From Podaxis mareebaensis (Eukaryota > Basidiomycota > Agaricomycetes > Agaricales > Agaricaceae), in the NCBI GenBank assembly GCA_018524725.1, contig JAEUWP010000238.1, positions 1 through 64,000 on the forward strand: a stretch of DNA of 64,000 bases, in the 5' to 3' direction. The position numbers and the translations under genes are program-made. Position 1 is the first letter of the stretch; every line of letters starts with the position of its first letter. This document shows, piece by piece, positions 46,390 to 57,968 of the stretch. The notes below the pieces were generated by a model that had not been told where the DNA came from, searched no databases, and saw only the letters and a program-made list of their open reading frames with translations.

Positions 46390-48614
46390 TACTCCATAAT
46401 TCCACGCCCGGCCGGTCCTCTATCGCCGTTTGATACTGACGTCGCTGCGGGATGACCGTCATCACCGCCCAGCTTGCGAAATGGTCTAAAGCAGGAATAT
46501 TTTTCAAATCTATTAATAGACTGGTGACTTTGGAGCCCGGTGTCGTCATGCTATGCACCCGATCGGCTCTCAACTTTATCCCTTGGAAGCTAAGTAGGCT
46601 AACTTCGTTCATGTAATTACTCATAGATAACGGCCATGACAGACCGCATCCGTATTTTCTAATTGCTTACACTTACCTCGTCTTGGATGATTGCAGGAGC
46701 TCTCCAATGGGCTCTGTAAGCTATTAGTGGTGGACTCGTTGTGGCCAGGTAAGTTGAGGTACTTGGAGATATCCAAGACTTATACTAACCATACTGGGCT
46801 TCGTCTCGGGACTTGGCACAGCAGTAGCCACTTTATTTCTGACGGACAATAGCCATTCCCTAAAATCGGCCGATTCTCTATGCATACTAACGCTGGGGCA
46901 CCTCTCACATTTCCACGTCCCTTCAAATGGCGCCACAGATGCGAGATCCTGTAATCGTTGAAAAATCCCTCCTTGATGTGCTGTTGCCTTCCCTCAAGCT
47001 CCTGAGACATCTTCGAATTTGGGTAGTCTTTGCATCATATGTATCGCAAGGACGATACCAGAACACTGGCCCTTTACTGCTTCAAAGACATCTGGCCACT
47101 CCATTTGCCCCGAAGCCTGTTGTAGATCACTTTGTTGTCACACCCGCTATGTCCCCAGTTGCGTTTGTGTTTACGCGGCATGGAAGTTACGAGACATTCC
47201 CAGGCTGAAGGGCGATCTTCCTCTACGTTTAGGATACCAACTTGACCGATGAGACACACGTGAAGATGTTCATCCTCAGCGGACTAACGATATCATTTCA
47301 AACCAACTGTAGTTGCTACTGCTGTAATGCTCAAGCGCTTTTCACAGTACTACTTCTGTCAAGTTGAGGGGAACAACCTTCTCCCTCGATGTGGGACCGG
47401 ATATGCCTCTCCATTTGTGCACTTCAGAATTATAAAGTGACGTATTGGATCCGGGCAATGATTTTGACAAAAAAATCTGGCAATGCTACAACGATACTCT
47501 GGCCCGCACCTAGCGTTTTCGCTGCAATACTACCGTATTTCTGGGCAAAGGTATAGAAGCTCTAGCCCAGTTCCGCTGGGGCGGCTACTCTTTCCTTGTT
47601 AATCTGTATGAGTGTGCTCAGACTTACCCTATGGAGCTGCCGTGAATGTTCAGAATTTGGCTATGTAGCCTAGGGACCCAGAGCCAAGTGCAAATACCGG
47701 TTGTCCACCCTAACGTCGAGAACTGGGGTCCTCTTTATCGATGCTGGACTTCATTACCTGCAGAAATTGAACTGCTCTCCTACTTACCTCCGTTGCTCGA
47801 AACACTATTCTCTTCATGCTAAAAATAGTTCATATTTTTGGATCACGCCGTATTGCATGCAACTTCGCGCAGTCGGCTGGATAGATCCGAAGGATGCTCT
47901 AACCTTTCTGCTCTACGACCAGGACTTGCCGTATACAAATCTAAGCTACAACAGACGGCAGGTATAGCTTCCAGCTTAATGACGTTGCGCCATGATAGGT
48001 CTTCTCCCTTCCGTTTCTGCTAAACGCTGGATCCCACCCAAACATCCGCGAACCCGGCTAACTGACCGATATATCCGGTGCGGCGACAATGGTCCTTCAT
48101 GGACGTAAGCCTAGAGTTCTCCTTCATACAATAGGTACATGGATGATGGACTCTCTCACGTCCTATGAAACCAGTCTTAGCAACTACAATGGTTGATTGA
48201 GGCACCACTGCACCAAAGGACATCTATTCCTCATGTACCATAACTTTGGACATCAGCCAGTCTAGAAGCTCCTATGACGCTTGCTTGAGCTAGGTCCGAA
48301 GGCGAAAGAACGGAGTGATACTCCTAGTCTCTGATATAGGGATAAATAGGCTGGTGGTGCCCCCCGGGTACGTAAATAAAGCCGAAGCTTACTGCGTCAT
48401 CTAAGGGGGAAAGCTGTGTTCTGTGTTCAACCCTTACACACGAGCACACTCTTGACGGACAAGCTAAGGCGCACGGCCAGAGCTCTACACGCTCCGTTCC
48501 ACTCGAACAGCAATCCGACCTTAGCGGTACCTCGGAAGCGATTCAAAAGCGACCACAGAGAACGTTTTAACGACTGAATTCATTCACAGTCCCTTGGTGC
48601 CTCACGGACGCATC
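46390..48614. other. Gene-poor, possible degenerate LRR/F-box remains
   Basis: Short plus-strand pieces near 46850-47250 (for example LTLGHLSHFHVPS) look like leucine-rich repeats of F-box proteins but have stops and no continuous frame. No functional gene is supported. Confidence 0.35.
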
Positions 48615-49260
48615 ATGCCACTTCTACTCTCAGCTACCATCGTACTTGGTATCACCGCCCGGAGCGCTCTGGGGATCATCACAGAAATCACGAATAACGT
48701 CACTGGAACCCCTAAGTGTCTGGATGTCCGAGGTGGTGTTCTAGCCAACGGTACACCTGTTCAAATGTACGTCCTCTGAAACATTTTCACCGGTTTTTGT
48801 GAGGTTAATATCAGCCAATGGCCTTTCAGCTATGATTGCACTGCGTTGAATTCTCAAGACTGGGTCTTTTCTCGGCCTGGGCCTACCTCAATAAGGATCT
48901 GGAATAGCACATACTGTCTGGACGCCGGATCGAGTGAGTGTATTATCAGGCCACGCGGTTGATCTCTCTCGTTGAATGGATTTTTGTCAGAACCAGGAAA
49001 TGGTATTCAAATGAAAATTTGGGAGTGCTTCGACAACCTTCCCGCTCAAACCTGGTATTATACAGCGGACAATCGCGTCGCGCTCTACAACCAAGGTAGG
49101 GGTTTCATCCTTCCGAGTTGACTGAACTAAGTATTTGTTTAACGCAGGCCTTTGCCTGGACTTGACTAATGGAAACTCGAGGAACGGGAATCGGGTCCAG
49201 ACTTGGAAGTGCACAGATGGGAACAAGAACCAAGAGTGGGTCCAGGTTAACTTGCGTTGA
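48615..49260 (+). CDS. Secreted ricin-B-type lectin 1
   Basis: Carbohydrate-binding beta-trefoil protein, 157 aa, exons 48615-48766, 48830-48933, 48991-49095, 49148-49260. The N-terminal MPLLLSATIVLGITARSALG is a signal peptide. The trefoil shows three QxW repeats (QDW, QTW, QEW), CLDVRGG, TYCLDAGS, MKIWECFDN, and CLDLTNGN...VQTWKCTDG. There is no enzymatic domain. Introns fall at the same places as in lectin 2, 0.56 kb downstream: a tandem duplicate. Possible roles are binding host or bacterial glycans, or defence against grazers. Confidence 0.92.
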
Positions 49261-49823
49261 GGAAGGGAATCCGAATCCACAGACTTTCGGACTTCGCTAT
49301 TTCTGGACAATCATAGACACTCGTGATTTTGTATCCTCCTTAAATCAGCTACAGCCGTAAATCCAACAGAATTTGGTTAAGGACCGAGGGTTCCATGCGC
49401 AAAATTGACGGTTGTCAAGACATGAACGGTCTGATTCAGGTGCTTCCTCCCAACTAAGCGATACTGATTAAATCCGAGTACAACTGTGTCTTCAATCCTC
49501 CCGGTGTTGAGCGGCGTATTTTCAGCGATGTGAGAGAAACTACTATTAGTCGAGCAAACTTATTATTGTCACACTACAGGCACCTCGTGCTACTCAGGGG
49601 CTTCCCTTTTCTCTGACACCAAGTTTTCGCCTCTTCGTCCGCACGGCTCGGTGCTCCGAGAATCCAAGCCGAGGTCATCTTTTCATCATAAGGGCGGAAT
49701 ATAAGTAAACAATGGAGGCGTCTGGGTATAAATAGGCATCGGGTTGTGGGGTTGAAGGCCAGCAAATTTGCTTCATTCCCCCTGAAGTTTCTTGCAGTGT
49801 TCACTCTGTTCATCCTACTGACA
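49261..49823. other. Spacer between the lectin genes
   Basis: No gene seen. A stretch near 49370-49500 may hold broken lectin-like pieces but is not readable. The promoter of lectin 2 should lie in the last 200 bp. Confidence 0.4.
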
Positions 49824-50437
49824 ATGAAGTTCTCCTATCTCTCCGTTCTCGCTTTTGTTTCCTCGGCCTTTTCGCAAACTGTGCTGCATCCCAACACAGC
49901 TACCAACAAGTGCCTCGAAGTGAGGGGAGACGTCCGCGCCAACGGAACGCCTGTCCAGATGTGTGTAAAATGCGCTCAATGCCTGTAGTACTTCTAAAAG
50001 CTTATATTCGCTCACTTTTAGCTTCGACTGCAACGGAACCCCCGCACAACTTTGGGAGTTGAACACCGGCCCCACTGCGGTCCGCCTTGCAAACTCCACG
50101 TTCTGCCTTGACGCTGGTGCAAGTGCGTCACTTTAGTCCAAAAACAGGTGCAATGCTGATCGCGATGTGCAATTAGACCCGGTTAATGGCACACCCATGA
50201 AGATTTGGGAGTGTTTCGATAACCTCCCAGCGCAGGAGTGGTTCTTGACTACGGATGCGCGCATCGCCCTTCAGGATCAAGGTATGTCGTGAGAGATGAT
50301 GTTTGGACGCAGATGTATTGAACGCGTCCTTAGGACTATGCCTTGACTTAACAAATGGTAATCTCACAAACACGAATGTCGTCCAAGTTTGGCAGTGCAT
50401 CGACGGGTCCACAAACCAGATCTGGAGGAATTTTTGA
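49824..50437 (+). CDS. Secreted ricin-B-type lectin 2
   Basis: Paralogue of lectin 1, 148 aa, exons 49824-49960, 50022-50122, 50177-50281, 50334-50437. Signal peptide MKFSYLSVLAFVSSAFS. Trefoil motifs: CLEVRGDVRANGTPVQ, AQLW, FCLDAG, MKIWECFDNLPAQEW, CLDLTNGN, NQIW. It is a small secreted carbohydrate-binding protein with no catalytic part. The shared KIWECFDNLPAQ stretch with lectin 1 points to a recent duplication. Confidence 0.92.
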
Positions 50438-50599
50438 GGACGGAAGGCGGCTTTCCGCTGTTTCGGACCAGAAAATATTAGCAAATATTAGCTTGGTAGA
50501 TTTTTGTTGACTTTGGTTAGTTCGTCAACAGTCCAAAGAAGTGTTACAGTATGTGGATACCGGCAGGGGGCAAATTGGGTGGGCCCCTCAGAATCGTGG

Positions 50600-51832
50600 T
50601 CAACCCAAGAAGTGTCCCCGGATAAGATCCACCACCTCCTCGCTGTCCTTCTCTCCGGCGAGGCGAGCTAGATACGGGTCTGTGTGCACACCTCCCGGTT
50701 GAACGAAGAGAGTGACGTTCCCATGCTTCTCCTTCAGAATCTCCGCGAGAGTGATGTTATCGTCACGCAAACACTCCATCGCCCCCGTATAGATGGTGAC
50801 TTTATTCACCACTTTGTCAATGCCGTTCCACCAATCTTTCGGCGCTTTGACAGCCTCGAGGTACGGTGTACTCCCCTGAGGGAGATCTTTGAGAATGCCG
50901 CTTGCGAGGTATGCCCACGATTCTCCAGGAAGGACGTCACTAGCGCTGTTCGCAGTGAATGAAGGAGCATCAGTCGTTAACGAGACCCATGGAGACATCA
51001 AGAAGGCCCCGCCCAAAGCCCCTAAGAGGGATATCTGGGGCACGTCTGGGTGGGGGTGGAGAATGTGAGAAAGAACCTGGAGAACCAGGGCTGCGCCAGC
51101 CGAGTCTCCAATGAGGTGGATATCTTCGGGCTTGATACCGTGAGAGAGAAGGTACGAGAGACCACTTGCCGCCTGGAGAAGCTGCATTGGGAAAGAAGCC
51201 GATGGATAGAGGGCTATCATATGATTGGTGATGGCGTGCAGGGCAGTTTATTAAGACTCACAGTAGCTGAGCGCCACAAAACCAATGTCTTCTCCCGTTC
51301 GTTTCTTGATTTCACTCAAGGTGGATAGCCAGAAGGGAGGAACATAGTCCTGCATGGGAAGTTGATACGTCCCACCTGGCAAGACTCAGTGCGATGGAAG
51401 GTAACCGCAGATTCCGAGCTTACCATGTAAGTAGAAAACGATTTTTCCTGACGTTTGTCTGTCAGTAAACCACATGAGACTTCCCCCATGACCGAGGTCA
51501 TCTATGATAACTGGTTTTCCGTTCTTCTTTGCCCATGTTGTATATACGGCGGATGTAGTGCCCATGATATATTGCATCTGGTTGACACGAAGCCGGGAAC
51601 TGATAAACCGGAACGATTCATCACTAGCAACACGACTCCAAGACCTATGTTGATCATGCGCTCTGAACGGAGATAAAACAAGCCTGATAGTAAGAGAGAC
51701 GGCTACCGGCGGAGGTGTGTCAAGTTGGCTGTTATACAAAATGGAATGATAGTTCTTACGCAGGCGGAATAGGGTGAAAAGGATTTTGAGTTTGTCCAGG
51801 AAGGACACACGACCGTAAAGTTCAAGAGCCAT
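50600..51832 (-). CDS. Alpha/beta hydrolase, HSL (fold-3) type
   Basis: Serine esterase/lipase-like hydrolase, about 378 aa, exons 51832-51424, 51375-51262, 51213-50600. The oxyanion motif HGGTYQ forms across the first intron; the nucleophile Ser is in IGDSAGAAL; the acid residue is in TGAMECLRDD; the catalytic His is in PGGVHTDPYL. The N-terminal part (LDKLKILFTLFRLRK) is a hydrophobic/basic helix that could anchor it to a membrane. The substrate is unknown; fold-3 hydrolases act on small esters or deacetylate. It is convergent with lectin 2, 162 bp apart. A further N-terminal intron (GTAAGA near 51771) was considered, but it would break the frame. Confidence 0.87.
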
Positions 51833-53055
51833 TGAATTCTCCAAGGCACAGAGCGCTTTTATAATGCGAACATGACGACGATAAATGACTAGGCAATCCG
51901 TTTTGATCCGTTGATAATAGAGGTTGTCATAGCCCGTGGTCGGCTGACGGTGTGATCTGGTATGATTCAATATGTTGCTGCGGCTGAGCTCTCTTTGTCG
52001 TGTTCTCAATCAAAGTGTTGTCAAAACCACCAGTAACCACCTTGTTTTGTGACCCAATGGCAGGAAAGTAAGTTCGTTCCTCGATGCACGTGATCGTGAT
52101 AAACATCTGGCCCCAATTCCTGTGTTCATAAGCAGTCCTCCCGTGCTTCTGAGATCCGGCTACCATGGGCAAAATAGCGGGCAAACCATACATAATAATG
52201 ATGAGTTCTGAAATAGGGAATATACCTTTAAGAAGAGGCCGACAGCCTCAGGTGACGAAGAGCCTCTGCGGAGTCTGAATAAACCGGCTAGTCCCGGGCC
52301 TGCTTACACTGCTTTGGTTGTCCTTTCCGAAGACCAGATTATGATGGGTGGTCTCAGTTGATACACGCGCCGTAAGCCAGAAAGCTTCCTGAGTCGTATA
52401 TAAAATATCTGCGATGCTCTGCGTGAAAGAGAATGTGTTAGGTATTGACTGACTTCATTAACCAGAGTCTATCTCAGCGGCCTCGTACTCGTTTCTTAGC
52501 TGGGGGAATATTTAAATACTTACCCGTCCCACAAATGCGACAGGGATAGAAGGAAATGATGGATTACTGTTCTCGTGAGGTCTTCCATCGACACTCCAAT
52601 ATATTGGAGATATTTTGCGGAAATGCTCGGTTTAGAGCCTGAGCAGCATTGAGCGTGTGTTTCTGCAGGAGAGAACAGGGCTCGCAAGAAATTCATTGCA
52701 AGGTATTTGTGGAAACATTACAATGACATCATTAAACATGTTGAGCATCAGAGCACCTTCCTGACTTGCTGCCAAGTAAGGAGTCCGTTTGGAATTGCGA
52801 GCACGGAGTCTTGTTTGTTTGGTTTGTGTATCACAAATAGTGTGTATGTCATTCACCGCAAGGGGTGGCTGTGCCAGAATAAGCGCTTATCTCTCAGAGT
52901 TGCACGGTGTGGCGTGGCCTACGCATTCTCCATAAATATTCTATCTGCCTCATTGTTTCCTGACGTGGTACGTCTATTCCTCGCAGGTGTGCCGGCTTGC
53001 AACCATTCCAGCGACAAACATTAACTTCCGACTACCCACGACCGCCCTGAGCGTA
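51833..53055. other. Intergenic, no gene seen
   Basis: Upstream regions of the hydrolase and of F-box gene 2. Only short frames. Confidence 0.5.
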
Positions 53056-54760
53056 ATGAAGGGTCTCCTATCCCTACCCACCGAGTTGCTGCAGGTTATT
53101 GGTGATGATGTGAGCGACCAGCAGTACACGCGACGTTCAGTGACCATGACACTGAAGGCCTGAAAGCTAGGTCCAGCGAGGAAAGAGCTTCGTCTTGTGT
53201 GTAGCCAACTCAGCATAGCAATGGATCCGCTCGTCCTCTCAAGTGTCGTCATCAATATCACCCGACCAAGGTTGCCCACGAGCATCTCGCAGCTACGACT
53301 TCTCTCTCGTAACGGATATCGTAGGGCGCATTTCGTTCGCGAATTATCTATTCGTTCACTAGCCCCCATGCATGATCCTCAGCCAGCTGGTGCTCAAATG
53401 GTGTGTAGAGGAGGGAGCTGGGGCTTAATGAGGAGACAGGACGGGGGGCCAGAAGCTCAGGCTGGAGAGGAAGATATGAAAGGATGCCTGGAGGAGGCTA
53501 TCGCCAACATGGTGAACCTACGGGTAGTAAGGTACGTGGCAAAGTGTTTCCGCACCCTATCCTCATTAATGTGTGATGTTATAGGTGGCGTGTAACGTCC
53601 GAAGATCCTAAATGGACGCAGCTCGCAGTGATCAGCGGCCTTGCGCGCACCAAGTCTCTCGGCTATCTCAATCTCCACCTCTCGTTTGGTTCTGACGCTT
53701 CCAACCTTAGGCTAGACCGTCTCCATGGCCTCAAACGGATACTCATCTCAGGATCCTGCGATTCCTTCCACGAGCATATCGTGAAACGCTTAGGAGATTG
53801 CGTTGCTCACAGTCCCGAAATGAGTAGCATTGATATCGATAGAGATCAGTGGTATGGCGATTCGGGCACGCCAACTCTGCATAACTTGCTCGGACATGCG
53901 CCGCTAATACATCTCAAGCACCTTGGCCTTCGCAGCTGGTATACACGCCTTGATGATATCACTTTGCCCCGCCTCTGTTTTCTCAAATCCCTCACCCTTA
54001 TCAACAATCACGATCCCCCATACGTCGGACACCCATTTTCATCAACCGCTGCAGATATCTGGTCGGCGCTACGGACGAGCAAGATATACCTAGAGCGGAT
54101 ATCAACGGACGGGATGAACGCTTCGTTGATTGAATATCTTGCATCATACTCTGGACTGACACGACTAAATCTGGAGAATGTCACGGTCTCTGATCAACAG
54201 TCTTCCAATTCGTTGGCCGAGAGGTTCTTCGACTCGGCGTTGCCTCAGCATTCATCCACGCTGGAGGACCTATATATATTACCATGTTATGAAGGCAAAT
54301 GGTGTTTCGGGGAACATATCGCGCCAATCATCTCTCGGTGCCCTAAATTGCAATACCTCAAGCTTGCCGTCGTCTCATCTGAAGTTGAACCTTCAGCCAA
54401 TGACGACATAATCGTAAGTAGCACTCTGAACACACATCGTTGACGTGGCTGACATGAGTTTGATAGACCTTGCTTATCACTACAGCTGCCCGCAACCTCC
54501 ACTCCCTCAAGAGTTTGTCTATCTCGACGGCAAAGGCAGAATCACTCCGCGGCCCTGAACGTGCTAACGTTTCGAAGAAGCACTTCTCCTTTGCGACGGA
54601 CCAGATCACGAAGGCCATTATGGCTTACACGCCCGAGCCAGAATATCATGCATTCCTACCGCCTGTTACAGCAAATTCGGTCAGATATATCCTTCAGCTA
54701 CAAAGTGGGGCCGAGGTGGAAGGGACTAAGTCGAAACACCGCTATCGTAGAGTCAACTAA
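53056..54760 (+). CDS. F-box/LRR-like protein 2
   Basis: Putative SCF substrate receptor, about 509 aa, exons 53056-53101, 53171-53531, 53585-54413, 54467-54760. The F-box reads LLSLPTELLQVIG and, after the first intron, ARKELRLVCSQL. Leucine-rich segments follow (LGYLNLHLSFG, LKHLGLRSWYTRL, LKSLTLIN, LTRLNLENVTV, LEDLYILPC, LQYLKLAVVS, LHSLKSLSIS). The C-terminal block HAFLPPVTANSVRYILQ ends in a basic tail. The first splice site (GTGATG) is weak and could be replaced by the GTGAGC donor 9 bp on, but only this choice keeps the phase. Only weakly like F-box gene 1 in sequence. Confidence 0.82.
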
Positions 54761-56168
54761 GTTACTGTACCTTTGTCCGATTTTGAGTACTATTATCACA
54801 CTCATGATCGGTTCTGCGATGTTATTTATCCATGAATAATCCTATTGGGGTGTCCATAAACCCGTAGCCCCTCCAACGCTGAGATTGGATGATACTTAAT
54901 TACCAACATATAATCTAAGGTTGCATCAGCATGCTTGTGCACAACCTTAATACCGTGCCGAATGTGCACCTTCGGGTTCTCGTACACATTCTCGCTGTTG
55001 TTAATTTCCTAGCTGTCCGACCACAAGGACAGATACTTTAGCCCCTGACAGTGAACGATGTAATTGCAGCTTCGTTTACATAAGCGTTGAAGGCGACGCG
55101 ATCCAGAGACCCCAACGTGTTTGTGTGTTGTGCAAGCGCTCTGGAGCAGGATCGATCAGGGAGGTGGTTGTATTTCTACACGTCAACCGCATAACGATAT
55201 AGGCTCTCCAAACAAATGGATAGCTCATGCTCTGGATGGAATATGACTCGAGATAATCGGGGTGTCTCGGGTATCCGATCAACATCTATTATGTAGTTAC
55301 ACAGTTCCTGAAGGTGAAACCATTCTGATTGAAACACCCCAGCCAGATGCTCGGTGCTTTGTTGTACAGGTGAGTCCAAAGCAAACGGAGGTGGGAGAGA
55401 AGGTATGTGTCGATTATTGTTGCCGTGTTGGTAAATAATAGGTAGCGCAGGTGTAAGGCCTTGGCCGCCCGTGATCGGGCTAAAGGTTTGCCGAGGGAGG
55501 GAGTTATCGTGTTTGTCTCCAGTTCAATGCAGGACAATGATAGGCCTTCATGGGTTCAAACATACCTGAGAAGGCATGTGTGTCACGGCAGGTTCGAGAA
55601 CCAGGAGGGCTGGCTCTGGGAGCTGGTCGTACATAGGTTCCAACGTCACGTTTATGATGGGTACTGGAGACGGTAACCAAGCTGCCTATCAGTTACGAAC
55701 GGAAGCGATGATAGATGGGTCGCGGAGGAACAGGGAAGCGATATCAACGACTCCTAGGGCACTCCAGGCACATGTTGTCCATCTGATATGGGGAAACAAA
55801 CTTGACAATAAGCGATGGTGAAATAATAGTTGCGGACCTCATAAACCTCATGAGATGTGTGGGCTTGCGGCAGGTTTTCCGCGAGATAATGGTTTGCCGC
55901 AACGACATGTTCCCTTCGTGGATAGAAGGGATCCTCATATTACTTCGTGCTGCAAGCCGTTGAGCAATGTCAGGTGAGGACCGAATATTGTAGCTGGCGT
56001 TTATTATCGGGGAAGTTAGTGCCAGAATGTGCACATTATAGGCTCTAATGGCTATCAACACCTGCCGTTCCAGGCTATGAATGCCCTTGCCCGGAGTTTC
56101 GGGGAGGTACGTCGTGATGTACACGCCTGCTCTAGTTGAGTCTTATTGTCACCGGGGGCCTGACGAAT
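54761..56168. other. Gene-poor, no supported gene
   Basis: A 127-codon minus-strand frame at 56124-55744 starts with ATG but has no recognisable domain; it may be decayed coding sequence. Nothing else was seen. Confidence 0.35.
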
Positions 56169-57968
56169 TCAGACGGAACTGCCCGCAGCTGTTATGTCAG
56201 TGTACATGCTTCTGGGCTTTTGGTTCGGCGGCCAGTACCCTTTCTTGCGCCGTCTCGGGTGCAAAATAGCCGCTTCAAAGTCTTGGCCCAACCCTAACCA
56301 ATTACTAACAAGCCGCAACAAGATGCTATTAACAACTAAAGACAGACTCTGCCATGTTAACTTGTAGCTATAGCATCCTGAATGGATGACCTTAGTTTCA
56401 ACTACCATTGTGCCAAGTTCACCGCACAAGTCGTCGTCCATAAAGTCGAGCTCTAGGTCTATAACATAGGTATGAAAATACTCCAATCGGCTAAATCGTT
56501 GCCAATGATCTGAGGTAGGATCATAAGGAGTTCTCTTGAAGAATTTGGTGTCATCATCCAAGTAGGTAGGACCGTTTCGTCTCGAGCATAGCATGTCCAC
56601 TATCTGGGATTCTGTAGGCATATCGTCGGGGGAGTGCGTTTGAAAGTCGATGGTTAACGCCCGGAGACAAGGAAGCGGATTCTAATCTTCATCAGCCCAG
56701 ATAGTGAGGTAAGTTACAGCGTCACTGCAGGTGACGTTTGACTCCTTGAGATGCAGTTCTGCAAGATGGTTAAACCTCCCCCAGATGAACCCGAAATGAT
56801 ATTGTGTCGGATGAAGGCATTTCAGAACCTTGACAACATCGTCGATGCAGTCGAAGAACGGCTCGCAGTCTTCAAGTTCTGTGAGACTGAGCAACCCGCC
56901 CCAAGTAAATTCTCGGAGAGAAGGTAGGCGAAAATTCGTGAATAATGAAATGTCGACTTTATCTTCTTCATGTGGCTGCTCGGGTGCATGGTTGACCGAT
57001 ATGATCCAGCTCAACCTCTCCAGACGAGCAAGGATGAGTGATTCAGCTCGTCTATGCGGCCTGTTGCTCCGAAAACCGGGACACCAAGCTGCCCGATATT
57101 CAAAGTCGATTAGATTCGGGCAGTAGGTCAGTACTTGCAGTGTTCGGCTTGGGTATACTCCGTGTAGGTGAAGAATGGTGAGATGATCTTATGGGAATTT
57201 TAGTGGAAATGTTTTTTGGATGTCGTCAGATGTAAGAGTAGTTGACGGTCGTATAAGGCGGGGACTTTGACGAAAGATGATACCACTGTGATTTCGTGGG
57301 CTTATAAGCCGTTCCCAGCTCAAGTCGACCTCTTCAAGGAAAGGGAACTCGATAGCTTTGCAGAGGCTCTCGATGGCTGCCCACGAATGACGGTTTAAAA
57401 GCACGGCATGAAGCGACCTGAGCTTGGTGCCATGCTCTTTGAGTACCATACGCCAAAATATCTTTGTCTCCAGTTTATCTGATCGCCACACCCTCCTAGC
57501 ATCCAGCACACTCATTTCAATCTTCAATCCCCCCAAATTGTTATAAAACAGTCCCAGGAAAGAGACGTATTTTTTTGTCCCTTCGAGATCACATGGTGGG
57601 GGCGAAACCCGGCTAAGAACAATCCTTGTCCACAACCGAGGGGAAGACCATGCTGTATGGCGCCAGTGGCTACATACAGCTCCTAGGTTGAAAAGGGGTT
57701 TGACAGAAGCGACAGGCTGGTCGAGCATGAGATGATAAAAGATCTTGGCAAGGAGTTCCGTTGGGATAGCACAAATAACGGATTGGGCGGCGTTGAGTCG
57801 GGTGAGGAGTTGGACGCGTTATTTGCAAAGAGCCTGTATCTGTTCATCTATGGCTTGAATTTGGGAAGAGATTTGTGAGACTTCATCGGTCGAGTTCATT
57901 GGAATGCGGGAATGGGGATAGGTCTCGAAGACGGACAACGTTGGTTGAGCTAGTGGTGTGCCAGTCAT
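56169..57968 (-). pseudogene. F-box protein pseudogene, three nonsense codons, no frameshift
   Basis: A single minus-strand reading frame of 600 codons runs from ATG at 57968 to the stop at 56169. It opens with a heptad-like region (EVSQISSQIQAIDEQIQALC), the F-box-like segment AIPTELLAKIFYHLML, then AVCSHWRHTAWSSPRLWTRI, typical of Agaricomycete F-box proteins, followed by LRR-like text (FLEEVDLSW, LTILHLHGVYPS, FNHLAELHLKE). In-frame stops: TAA 57821-57819, TAA 57191-57189, TAG 56684-56682. Protein-like sequence continues in the same frame across each. Each stop is one C-to-T or G-to-A change from Gln or Trp. No intron explains them. Confidence 0.82.

Noticed and set aside
48615..50437. Possibility that the lectins are full ribosome-inactivating toxins
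   Set aside because: Only the lectin trefoil is present in each; there is no N-glycosidase domain.
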